Assembly: GCA_011316305.1 (NCBI GenBank)
Contig: SAUG01000028.1
Coordinates: 186,001 to 250,000 of the forward strand
Reading direction: 5' to 3'
Source of the DNA: Rusavskia elegans
Lineage: Eukaryota; Ascomycota; Lecanoromycetes; Teloschistales; Teloschistaceae
Length of the DNA stretch: 64,000 nucleotides
Shown here: piece by piece, positions 10,101 through 18,991 of the stretch
Numbering within the stretch: the first letter of the stretch is position 1
How the letters are laid out: each line of letters opens with the position of its first letter
Notes under the pieces: model-generated
Told to the model about the DNA's origin: nothing
Seen by the model: only the letters and a program-made list of their open reading frames with translations
The model's database searches: none
Translations under genes and position numbers: made by a program

Positions 10101-13100
10101 GATTACAGAAGCATTTTCACTGCGTTTGAAAGCGTGATGCGAGACACGTCACCCGTTTTGGTTGGCAGCAAGACTTTGATCGTACAATATCTCCATAGCT
10201 GGATACCCAACAGTACTGACACCTTCTCCGAGGATGAGGTGTTCCAGATCGCATCAAGTTTCATTGATGCTTGCTCTGCTGTTCAGGGCAAATTGATACT
10301 TTACAAGCTTCTACTTATACTGCATTTGTCGAACAGGGCTATCTTTGCGCAGGATACTGTACAGGAACAATTTCTTACAAGCACCAAAACCTGGATCGAT
10401 CCATACTGGGGATCATCAGAATCATCACCAAAACAATGGCGCGATCAGATTCGCATATGTTGTTCCATCGTCGCTGCACAAGCCAAGGAGTTTGGGTTGG
10501 CCGTACCGAGATATTTTTCCAAGATCGTAGATTCATATCAAAGCATCGCGGCTGCAGGTGGTGGCAACAAGCGGTCTCAACACTTTGAACTATTGTTTCC
10601 TGCATCATACCCATTTCGCAATCGACCTATCACCATTTCTGACGATTTCAATGAGCCGAGCCTCGAACTCGCGGCTCTTCTGTCTCAATGCTCCGGGAAC
10701 ACTTTGGTTGAAAATCTTGATCCACTAGGCTATGCAAAGGTTGATGTTATATCTGCTGCCTTCGATGTTCTCTCATCGGTTTTGAACGGAGATGCTTTTC
10801 CCACAACCTGGCTCAGTCTTCACATCTACCATCACCGTGCTGCTCTGCACCTTCTTGAGACTCTTCAAGAAGTCATGGCAAACACTTTTCTCCCGTCGCC
10901 CGATGATGCCGAGGACTTCAACACTGCTTTGTGGAACAAATTCTTCGTCACGTTGCTGAAGCTTGTGGGCAGCAGCGCACTGGCGCTCGAAACTTTTGCT
11001 GAGCAGAAGAGACGTGCAGTTTGGAAGATTGCGGGTGATGTACGGGAGCAAGGGTCTAACGTACTGAGGCGGAGCTGGGAAGCAATCGGATGGGAGTCGA
11101 GTCCGGAGGACCAGAAACGGTACGGTGTACAACGCATTGGAGGGTTCCAAGTGCAGTATGTCCCAGGTCTTGTGGCACCGATTGTGGAATTGTGTTTGAG
11201 CGTTCACGAAGGCCTCCGACGAACAGCAGTGAGAATCTTGCAGACTATGATCGTCAGCGAGTGGACTCTGAGTGGGGATCTCACAGTCGTAGAAGCAGAA
11301 ATGATCGACTGCCTTGATCACACTATTGCCTCGAAGAATTCTGGAGAAAACATTACACAGAAGGTTTTTGTCAACGAGCTACTTGAATTGTTCGGTCCAC
11401 TAGCACGCATACCTGGCGATGGACTCTGGCAAGCCGTGAAAAGGTTGGTCTCTACGATTGATGAACTGCTTGACTTGCTGGCTGCGGTACACAGCCCCGA
11501 GACTTCGGAGGCTGTCCAGATTATGCATACTCTGCAATTAATGGATTACCTGAAGGATATGCAGAAGGAGGGGATGTTCATACGTTATGTACATCAGCTG
11601 GCTGATGTTCAACGCAAACTGCAGAATCACACCGAAGCAGGGCTGGCATTGCGACTTCATGCAGGTCTTTATCAGTGGAATACCACGACTGTTGCAGCCC
11701 TGAATGAGCCGTCCTTTCCAGAGCAGACATCTTTCGAACGCAAGGAACAGCTTTACTTCGAGATGATAAAGCATTTTGAAGACGGCGCTGCGTGGGAGTG
11801 TGCGTTGACGAGCTACAAGGAACTCGCAGACCAATATGAGCATCACAGCTACGACTATTCCAAACTTGCACGGACACAACATTCAACCGCAAGGATTTAT
11901 GAGAGCATTGCCAAAGGGGAACGACCGAGTCCTCGGTACTTCAGGGTGCTATACCGTGGTCTTGGATTTCCTGACAGCTTACGGGATAAAGATTTCATAT
12001 TCCAGGGAGAATCAGGGGAAAAGCAGTCGGCCTTTGTAGATCGCTTACGAACACAACATCCAGCTGCTCAAATCATGCCGCCTGGCGATATTGATGATCT
12101 TGAAGGACAATTTCTTCAGGTCTCTTCCGTCTCTCCTCATCGAGACTTGAACCACCCTATTTACCTGGTGTCGAAAGTCCCGCAGTCCGTCCGCGAGCAC
12201 GTTCTCCAGTCACAACCGAACCGATTTGCAGTGACATCACGGCGGCATTCTCCCACAACGGGCGTTCGCGAACAGTGGATCGAAAAGACCATCTACACCA
12301 CAGCAGACGCTTTCCCGACCATTCTCGGCAAGAGCGAGATTATATCGGTGGGTTCACTAGAATTGTCACCGCTACAGACCGCTGTGGAAAGAACGTCCAG
12401 GAAGACATCCGAAGTTGCTGCGCTTCAGAAGCGTGTCATTGACGGCGATGACTCGGCCTTTGCCGCCCTCACAGAGAGCTTCAAATCTTCTGTTGACCCA
12501 ACATCTCTAGCAAGTGTTGCTCAGTACCGTGTCTTCTTGCCAAGCGCACCCGAGCCCACAGAAGATGATGAATCGATGGCAGAGGAGCCGGCCATGGACC
12601 TTATGCAAGTTGCGCTCAAACAAGCTTTACTCGATCACGCGTCGACTCTCCGGCACTGTTTGCCTCTTTACTTCCACCCACCGCACATCAACCTACAGAC
12701 TCCTTTGTCTGAGTCGCTGCTGTCTACTTTCGCTCCAGAAATGGCTGTGTTGGCTCCGGTGGTCGAGCCATCACCTCCTCCGACATCATATCGACCGCAG
12801 ACTCCTTCATTGCCACCGTCGAGGGGGTTCTCGTCCGACTTGCCGACATCGGTACCTCTTACCAACGGCATCACGGCTCTCCCACAGTCAGGACTAAACG
12901 ATAGCGAACCGCCACCGATTGGCCGCAATCGCTCTCGGCTGAGTCTGGCTTTCCTAAAGTCGCCGTCGAAGCCCAATGACAATCTTGAACCAGATGCAGC
13001 GGCATCAACAAGCACCGCGGAAGAGGACTCCAACTCGAACGCTAGTCATCTGGTTGGGAACAATGCAGCAAGTCAACCTTACGTAACTTCAGAGAATCAA

Positions 13101-13298
13101 AAATCTCAAAGGCCGGGCCTATCAAGGATGACGAGCAGTCAGAGTAGTGCTGGGGCGGATACCGAAAGACCGATGACTGCACAAAGTGGTCGAAGCGCCA
13201 GGGTAAAGAAGCGTTTGAGCATGCTGGACTTCAGGAAGGGAACCGTGAAATCGAGGAATGGAGGAAGAGGTGTGGTTGAAGCTGTGGAGGAGGAATGA
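7122..13298 (+). CDS. DCK1: DOCK-family guanine nucleotide exchange factor (Dck1-like)
   Basis: 2,058 residues in one exon, starting at ATG 7122. An N-terminal SH3 domain (about residues 10-85) contains AVAIYPF, LELGDELYLIE and GIFPRNCVEV. A DHR-1/C2 domain follows from about 640 (DIYLNLSEASLPVK ... NAPGFPFALCWIPLWD). A long helical-repeat region precedes the catalytic DHR-2 domain at about 1500-1860 (YFEMIKHFEDG, YDYSKLARTQHSTARIYESI, RYFRVLYRGLGFP). The tail is a Pro/Ser-rich disordered region ending in basic clusters. In yeast, Dck1 works with ELMO-like Lmo1 as a GEF for the Rac-like Rho5. Filamentous homologues serve polarised growth; that role is inferred here. No frameshift or missing segment is visible. 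Confidence 0.95.
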   Translation: MPWKPLPRMPLAVAIYPFAASSPADLPLELGDELYLIEQGGSTGDWYRGYLIAPPSLLSGLTGLRGQTLEKRVFSGIFPRNCVEVLDEDTILDGNILPADLEYGSAGTKVANGDPLETQTSPQQTRGMRKYGNRTSSLRTRRSAAATDSAQDSGVGSHLSISPSLQAPPGDAQYLSRKMSHRSVRSLRSQDSAVPLSATMGSTHDRPPAPVPMLKIGDETPTFSSEPLVDEIASCLREWHSKDLHEMLLSRRYATLEQLAQVIQQVDSTRRQLLYGVLTREELERKREETVWDLVRGNKLLGGDTIVRDPKQAGRLLTSNDSAVELSKLQSTMSLLDQQPVNQPETTNLHHLLVEMRDLVQTSMSTPALSVYLCSRSTKNPLLALTESFAIEISSGETRSQSAQSKYRTLFSNLTATDIGQASGSDNDLYLIVKAHADLPVKEGFTDTLRKESLGGISPSPAASRESLTPGSVSMKRGRQSLLWAQKQLGSTRRRAPPDIQASHANRINNQGESVQDRSRPNTPQSIRPSVQQGPQSVKRVVAVGFLDVRQLMAQDKHQERRLTLWSPAMTDGVLYESSNEFDQLLAEFLPSRSGHYVQSDSFGDICLALQSFSCPDAEELIAETPTLLQDIAMTPKLSFSGAPTKTRSDIYLNLSEASLPVKALLSHPERGPVPLPLDFDYNNVQLTLEVRKKSGERIERCIYPSSNSLGITAWRTVAVERGTSWNQVVKLVLPEEDVPEAHLIMSIANAPGFPFALCWIPLWDQDAFMKDGLHLPLLYLYDKVTSSSDKGRGAYLALPWNSRAKDDTTRDEAFTGPVATLKLETHLCSTVFPQDRVLTGLLKWREQSEEHLLGLLRQFTFVPETDIVKLVNGLLDALFGILVTNSGKDEYEDLVFNALGTVLGIIQDRRFNLGPLIDTYIETRFDYPFATPCLIRSYLRLLARPADPQNSRRLHATFKVGRQMLRFITVARAKQKVKETAIGVSNDLSFRRDYRSIFTAFESVMRDTSPVLVGSKTLIVQYLHSWIPNSTDTFSEDEVFQIASSFIDACSAVQGKLILYKLLLILHLSNRAIFAQDTVQEQFLTSTKTWIDPYWGSSESSPKQWRDQIRICCSIVAAQAKEFGLAVPRYFSKIVDSYQSIAAAGGGNKRSQHFELLFPASYPFRNRPITISDDFNEPSLELAALLSQCSGNTLVENLDPLGYAKVDVISAAFDVLSSVLNGDAFPTTWLSLHIYHHRAALHLLETLQEVMANTFLPSPDDAEDFNTALWNKFFVTLLKLVGSSALALETFAEQKRRAVWKIAGDVREQGSNVLRRSWEAIGWESSPEDQKRYGVQRIGGFQVQYVPGLVAPIVELCLSVHEGLRRTAVRILQTMIVSEWTLSGDLTVVEAEMIDCLDHTIASKNSGENITQKVFVNELLELFGPLARIPGDGLWQAVKRLVSTIDELLDLLAAVHSPETSEAVQIMHTLQLMDYLKDMQKEGMFIRYVHQLADVQRKLQNHTEAGLALRLHAGLYQWNTTTVAALNEPSFPEQTSFERKEQLYFEMIKHFEDGAAWECALTSYKELADQYEHHSYDYSKLARTQHSTARIYESIAKGERPSPRYFRVLYRGLGFPDSLRDKDFIFQGESGEKQSAFVDRLRTQHPAAQIMPPGDIDDLEGQFLQVSSVSPHRDLNHPIYLVSKVPQSVREHVLQSQPNRFAVTSRRHSPTTGVREQWIEKTIYTTADAFPTILGKSEIISVGSLELSPLQTAVERTSRKTSEVAALQKRVIDGDDSAFAALTESFKSSVDPTSLASVAQYRVFLPSAPEPTEDDESMAEEPAMDLMQVALKQALLDHASTLRHCLPLYFHPPHINLQTPLSESLLSTFAPEMAVLAPVVEPSPPPTSYRPQTPSLPPSRGFSSDLPTSVPLTNGITALPQSGLNDSEPPPIGRNRSRLSLAFLKSPSKPNDNLEPDAAASTSTAEEDSNSNASHLVGNNAASQPYVTSENQKSQRPGLSRMTSSQSSAGADTERPMTAQSGRSARVKKRLSMLDFRKGTVKSRNGGRGVVEAVEEE

Positions 13299-13721
13299 GC
13301 GGGTGCTTGGGAGCCGACTGGGTGGAAGTCGAAGGACAGTTCGGCTTTCGATGGAGATATTCCGACAACATGAACGTGAAAGGGGCTGATTTCCAGGTAC
13401 TGTATGGTAAGGAGCAGGGAGGACTGGTGACGTTTTTTGATACCCCCGGATGTCATTCCATACTACTGGCCTTTTTGGTGGCCGATTCTGTAATTAGATA
13501 AAACTAGTTTTTTCCCAGGACTGGTTAAGGGGCAAGTATTCGAGTTGACTGTTCTCGTCCAATGAGGACGCTAATTGTGACCATCGAACCAAATCACGCT
13601 CTTCATCCATCCCGGTGCTTTACGACGGTCCATCATGCACCATCAATACCCTCCATGAGGTCTTCTACTTAGCCGTACATATGACCAACCTTACGTCCAT
13701 TATATTCTCGGTAATGGTACA
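13299..13721. other. Intergenic region DCK1-APS3
   Basis: 423 bp between two + strand genes, holding the DCK1 3' UTR and the APS3 promoter. No other feature seen. Confidence 0.4.
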
Positions 13722-14403
13722 ATGATCAACGCCGTTCTGGTCTTCAACAACTCAGGCCAGCCGCGCCTCACGAAGTTTTACACTCAGCTTGTGCGCTTCC
13801 CAATCTACGTCAATGATCAAGGCATCTCCAAACAGCGTCGACTAACACCGGTTGCAACACAGGACACCTCTGTTCAACAGCGTCTTATATCCGAGATTTT
13901 CACCCTCGTATCCAACCGCCCCGCCTCCGCCTGCAACTTCCTTCCGTATGTGAAATATCTAGGGACCGCGCCGCAATACAAAGACTGAACTTCCCAGATT
14001 ACCGCCTCTTCTCGCTCCACCCTCCACTTCCACTACAACGACCGATCCCGCCCACTATTCCGATAACCCCACTAATATCACGTACCGTCACTACGCAACC
14101 CTTTACTTCATTCTCATCAGCACCTCCACCGAATCCCCCCTCGCTCTTCTCGACCTGATCCAAGTCTTCGTCGAATCCCTTGACAGCCTATTCAATAATG
14201 TCTGCGAGTTGGATCTGATTTTCAATTTCGAGGCTATGCATGCTTGTCTGGCGGAGATCGTGGTGGGAGGCGTGGTGGTTGAGACACGGGTGAAGGAGAT
14301 TGTCAAGGGGGTGAGGGACAGTGACAAGGGCAGTGTGAGGGGGAAGGAGCAGAAGATGGGTCCGGTGGGAGCTGTGGGGAGGGGCATGTGGGCAGGGCGG
14401 TAG
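13722..14403 (+). CDS. APS3: AP-3 adaptor complex subunit sigma
   Basis: Exons 13722-13790, 13863-13945 and 13998-14403; introns of 72 and 52 nt. About 185 residues. The start MINAVLVFNNSGQPRLTKFYTQ and the following DTSVQQRLISEIFTLV are classic clathrin-adaptor small-chain sequence. The third exon carries YRHYATLYFIL and LDLIQVFVESLD, the rest of the longin-like fold. AP-3 sorts cargo from Golgi/endosome to the vacuole. Intron 1 has no in-frame stop and is a multiple of three, so unspliced message would stay open. The last 45 or so residues (after VVVETRV) are basic and Gly-rich and less typical. The coding strand turns strongly G-rich there. Confidence 0.93.
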
Positions 14404-14816
14404 GTGTGGATGAGGAGGGCGTGTGATGCATGACACGACTGTTTTCCGCAATCTGCGGTTAACTCTGAGCCATACCGCTATATTCGAAGCACGATATGGT
14501 CAGAAGTGTGGGTTTTATGGGCGCATCATACCAACTGCACCTAAAGACGGCTCTACCAGGGTTGCGAGACACACAAAACTGTTGCGTTAGCCTGTCTGTG
14601 TTTCGCATCAGAACTCAGATTTAACAAAAGCGCTCGTTGAGACCGACAAGACTATTTCAGAATCCATCAAGCTGGCTTAATCTTTGATATAGCGCGCCAA
14701 ACGCGCCTACTTCGTCTAGCCGTGGAACAACCTATGGGTTACGGAATACGGATGACTTTCCTGGGGTGCGAGGAGAGAAAGGCACCTATTGTCTTGTTGC
14801 TATTCTGTGCACCGCG
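14404..14816. other. Intergenic region APS3-frataxin
   Basis: 413 bp with no recognised gene. The frame used by frataxin is already open from about 14766, but the first ATG in it is at 14817. Confidence 0.4.
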
Positions 14817-16067
14817 ATGGCCCAAGCTCCTCCGAAAATGCAGCACCTGTTTCGCCGTCTCGGCTCCTTCGCAATCCGCAAACACGCTGCTTTCCCTACG
14901 GCAGACCAGCATTTACCCTCATCTATACCAGAGTCGCTCGTCAGCTATGTAACCACTGGTACTAAGCATGATGCCTCGTCAGGCTTTAAGCGCCTTGCAA
15001 AATTTTCTTATGTCGATCAATGGCGACGGAATGGTAGAGTACCATCTCAGAAGCCTGGTTTTACCACCGACTCAATTAGTCGAAAAGCCTTGGATTTGGA
15101 CGTCGGAAGAATATCTGGAGACGGAAGCAGACGCAAGAACACTTTTGAACATCTCCACAATCAAGGAAGACCTCGAATGGTTAAAGGAATAATCCACGAA
15201 CTTTCGGAAACCAAGGGACAAGGCCTTGCATCGACTCCTGGATATGAATATAACCCTGAGCGTACGAGACATCAACAGGCTGAGAAGACGTTCAAGTCGG
15301 CAGCGAATATCTCTGATGCACGCGTCGGGCAAGACACAAGCGAAGTGGCGAATCAAGATCAAATCGAATTCCCTCGCAATCCTGCACTCGGCGATTTAGT
15401 AAGGAAAGTGGGTATTACAAGATCAAAGAAAATGGAGACTCTAAGAATAAGGAAATTGGAGTCTCTAAGATTGAGAAAAGTTATGCTTGGATTCTCTGAC
15501 CAGCAGGTGCCTGCCCAGGCTTTCTCGACCTCGACTCGAAGGCTCAATGCATCTCCTGCAAAACCCTCCGCGCCTGAGCCTATATCAATCGATCGGTACC
15601 ATCGCCTTGCAGACCACTATATCGACAGTCTAGTTTCCAAATTGGAGGAGCTGCAAGAGGAAAGACGGGATGTCGATTGCGAGTACAGTGTTTGTTCCTC
15701 CCCTGCTCCCGGCCTCACCTTTGCCCAGCCCTTCTAATTTTGATCTAATCATCTCTTCCGTCAGGCTGGTGTCCTAAACCTAGACTTCCCGCCCGCAGGT
15801 ACCTACGTCTTCAACAAACAACCACCCAACAAACAAATATGGCTCTCCTCCCCCATATCTGGACCCAAACGCTATGACTACGTCCTTACCTCCTCCTCAA
15901 CCCCGGAAGCATCAGAAGAGTCGACTGGCAGCGATGGCGCGGCAAGAAGCGGCGTCGGTATCGAAGATGAGGAAAAGAAAGGGGAATGGGTGTATTTAAG
16001 AGATGGGACTACTTTGACTGGATTGCTGAAAGAGGAGCTGGGGGTGGATATGGACGAGGAAGGGTGA
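14817..16067 (+). CDS. YFH1: Frataxin with long N-terminal extension
   Basis: Mitochondrial iron-binding regulator of Fe-S cluster assembly. Exons 14817-15689 and 15765-16067 around a 75-nt intron (GTTTGT...CGTCAG). The frataxin domain starts at [20 protein letters not shown] and crosses the splice into [40 protein letters not shown] and [14 protein letters not shown], all family hallmarks. An FSTSTRR sequence just before it looks like the usual presequence cleavage region. From ATG 14817 the protein is 390 residues, about twice the normal length (yeast 174, human 210). The extra 220 or so residues are polar and basic and match nothing I know. A shorter start at ATG 15432 (METLRIRK) would give a near-normal precursor. 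Domain identity is very secure; the start is uncertain. Confidence 0.9.
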
Positions 16068-17128
16068 TGGATAAAAGCTCGACACCCGATGTAGGGTACA
16101 GCCGGTTTCACAGACGAGTGAACGGTAGTGTGATAAGCTTCAAAGCGAACGAGCCTTGAAATCACTGCGCCGATGTCTCAATTGCTTAAGCCGACACAAT
16201 ATCGACGCTCTACGCAGTCACTGCGGAAATTCAGCAGCGCGCAATTGGGCCGCCATCCTCGTCCATCTCTCCCGCAGGAAAAGAACGACCACACACCACA
16301 TGCGACCCTTATGATCGTCCTCGGCTGGATGGCATCGAAGGAAATCCCATGCGGCCACGGAATCTCAGAACACAGCGCCGGAGCGGTGAAGGGAGTTAGA
16401 GACCGCGATTCTTGCAGACGATAGCACACTCAAGGGGAATGCTTATGGCAGTTGAGAAGATATGGGTCCGGAGAACGTTTTGAGAGCAAGGAAATAAAAA
16501 GGGCTACTCAAGTGCTGATATGCCTGGACAACATGATACATATATACAAATCGCTTTGAGATTTCAAACAGTGGTGTAATCACTGCGCGTAATGGCGGGA
16601 GTGAGTGATGGCCGGAATATCTCATGTAACCTGTCTTGCGTTCTGATAAAGAGGTCTATAGGCCTTTACTTTGATTGATTACCTGTAAATCTGGAAAACC
16701 CCTGCTTACTTTATACTCACAAGCTTGAGTCCAAGTCATCCAAAGGTTGCGTTTGGAATATTTAGTTAGTGGATCTCATGTTGTTCGTGTAGGGAGGGAC
16801 ATGGAATTAGCGTTTTCAACGCTGTGTCTGTTATCAGGATAATTGGTGGTAAATATTCCAGGGCTCTGTATGCATAGTGAGTACATATCAAACATGCAAT
16901 GAATGGATTTCCCCCGTCTCGTCACAAACTCAGAGGTTGTATTAATCAATCGTCTACTCCTTTTAAATCACATAGGAGCCTCATAGATTCAAATATTCAA
17001 AACCTGAACTCCACCATGAGACGTAAGATTTGTGCTGTGAATAAAAAGGTTTCTACAACAACCATACTACCTACCACAAAGTTTTCCCTCCTCATCTTCT
17101 TTTTCCTCCCACCTTGTCTCGGCACGGC
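16068..17128. other. Convergent intergenic region frataxin-VMA2
   Basis: About 1.06 kb between converging genes. It contains only short frames in both strands, no recognised protein pattern and no RNA gene I could identify. Confidence 0.4.
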
Positions 17129-18991
17129 TCACGTCTCGATCAAATCACCATCGTCCCCATTCTGCTCTCCATTAGTCTTCGCCTCGTCGTCCTCTTCATC
17201 CCTCGTATCTTTATTCCCCTTCCCACCCCTCCCCTTGCCGGCCCTCTGGTAAAACTCATCCAACACCTTCTTCGGAATCCGATTCAGCAACTCCTTGGGG
17301 TAAATCCTCAACAAGCTCCACGCGAGATCAATACTCTCATAGACGGTGCGACTCTCGTACGCCGACTGATTGATGAAAGTGCGTTCGAATTTATCCAGGA
17401 ATTCCAGGGAGAGCTTGTCTTCGGAGGAGAGGGCTTCCTCACCAACGACGGCTTTCATGGACGCGGCGTCGCGGCCGATGGCGTATTTGGCGTAGAGTTG
17501 GTTGGAGACGTCGCCGTGGTCTTTGCGGGTGTGGCCTTCGCCGATGGCGGATTTCATGAGGCGGGAGAGGGAGGGGAGAACGTTGATGGGGGGATAGATG
17601 CCTTTATTGTAGAGTTGACGGTCGATGAAAATTTGGCCTTCGGTGATGTAGCCGGTTAGATCGGGGATGGGATGGGTGATGTCTGGGAATGTGATCAGTG
17701 GGTTCTAGGGTGGGTGGTGGATTGACCTTACCATCGTTGGGCATGGTAAGGATGGGGATCTGGGTGATGGATCCATTGCGCCCTTCTACACGACCAGCAC
17801 GCTCATATATGGTTGATAAATCGGTATACATGTAACCGGGATAACCTCTTCGGCCTGGCACTTCCTCTCGGGCAGCAGAGACCTCTCGCAAGGCGTCGCA
17901 GTATGCTGACAAATCGGTAAGGATGACCAATACATGCTTCTCTAGTTGATAGGCGTAGTATTCGGCAGTGGTAAGTGCTAGACGAGGAGTGATGATACGT
18001 TCGATGGTCGGGTCGTTCGCGAGGTTCAAGAAAAGGGTGACTCGTTCCATACTACCATTCTCCTCAAAATCACGGGTGAAGAACCGGCTTGTCTCCATGT
18101 TGACACCCATTGCAGCGAAGACGATTGAGAAATTCTCTTCGTGGCCATCATGAACGTCCTTTGTAGGCTTATTGACTAGACCAGCCTGTCGGCAGATTTG
18201 AGCAGCGATTTCATTGTGAGGGAGACCTGCGGCCGAGAAGATGGGGATCTTTTGACCACGCGCAATCGAGTTCATGGTGTCGATTGCTGATATACCGGTA
18301 GCAATCATTTCTTCTGGGTAGACCTGTCCGCTCTTAGTTTTGCCCGGACAGAGCAAATGGTGAACGGCATACCCGTGAATATGGGTTTATAGGGCTCCCA
18401 TTGATGTCGAGGTAATCTTCCGCGAGTACCTTGGGCCCCTTGTCTATAGCTCTGCCTGATCCATCAAAGATCCGACCGAGCATGTCTTCTGAGACGCCAA
18501 TCTTCAGGTTGTGGCCGGTGAACTCGACTTTGGTCTGGAGGGTGTCAGGCAGATCCCTATATTCAAGTGGTGGTCACGGACCTTTTTAACGTCAATGCCC
18601 GTGGTGCCTTCGAAGACCTGATCTGTTCAGCATTCGTTAAGAAGAATCAGTTTCAGGTTCCGTCATGTCACCTGTACGACAGCGCGGTTCCCTATACAGC
18701 TACAGTCAGGATAGCTGCAAAGTAAATCCAAAAATGGAGATGATGGTACCTCGAGCTTCGAGCACTTGCCCTGACCTTTCCGAGCCATCGGGCAACGTCA
18801 AGGACACAATCTCGTTGAAACGTGGAAATTTGACCTGAGGCACGTTGATGAGCAGGTGGGTATCAGCATGTTGTCGACAATGCACCCACATTATCCAAGA
18901 TAACCAGAGGACCATTGACTCCTCCGATGGTATTATATCGTATCCTTGGATGGATCGTCGTCATGCGAGGGTCTTGTACCTCGTTGGCCAT
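17129..18991 (-). CDS. VMA2: V-type H+-ATPase subunit B (non-catalytic nucleotide-binding subunit)
   Basis: Seven exons in transcription order: 18991-18890, 18834-18750, 18691-18672, 18617-18582, 18534-18373, 18323-17732, 17682-17129. All phases agree, giving 516 residues (yeast Vma2 517). The start [21 protein letters not shown] is typical. Core motifs include [40 protein letters not shown] and [18 protein letters not shown]. The C-terminus is acidic after the YQRAGKG segment. The protein is part of the V1 hexamer, forming the ATP-binding interface with subunit A and acidifying vacuoles. Exon 3 is only 20 nt and exon 4 is 36 nt; introns are 47-58 nt. Divergent from the PtaB-like gene. Confidence 0.96.
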
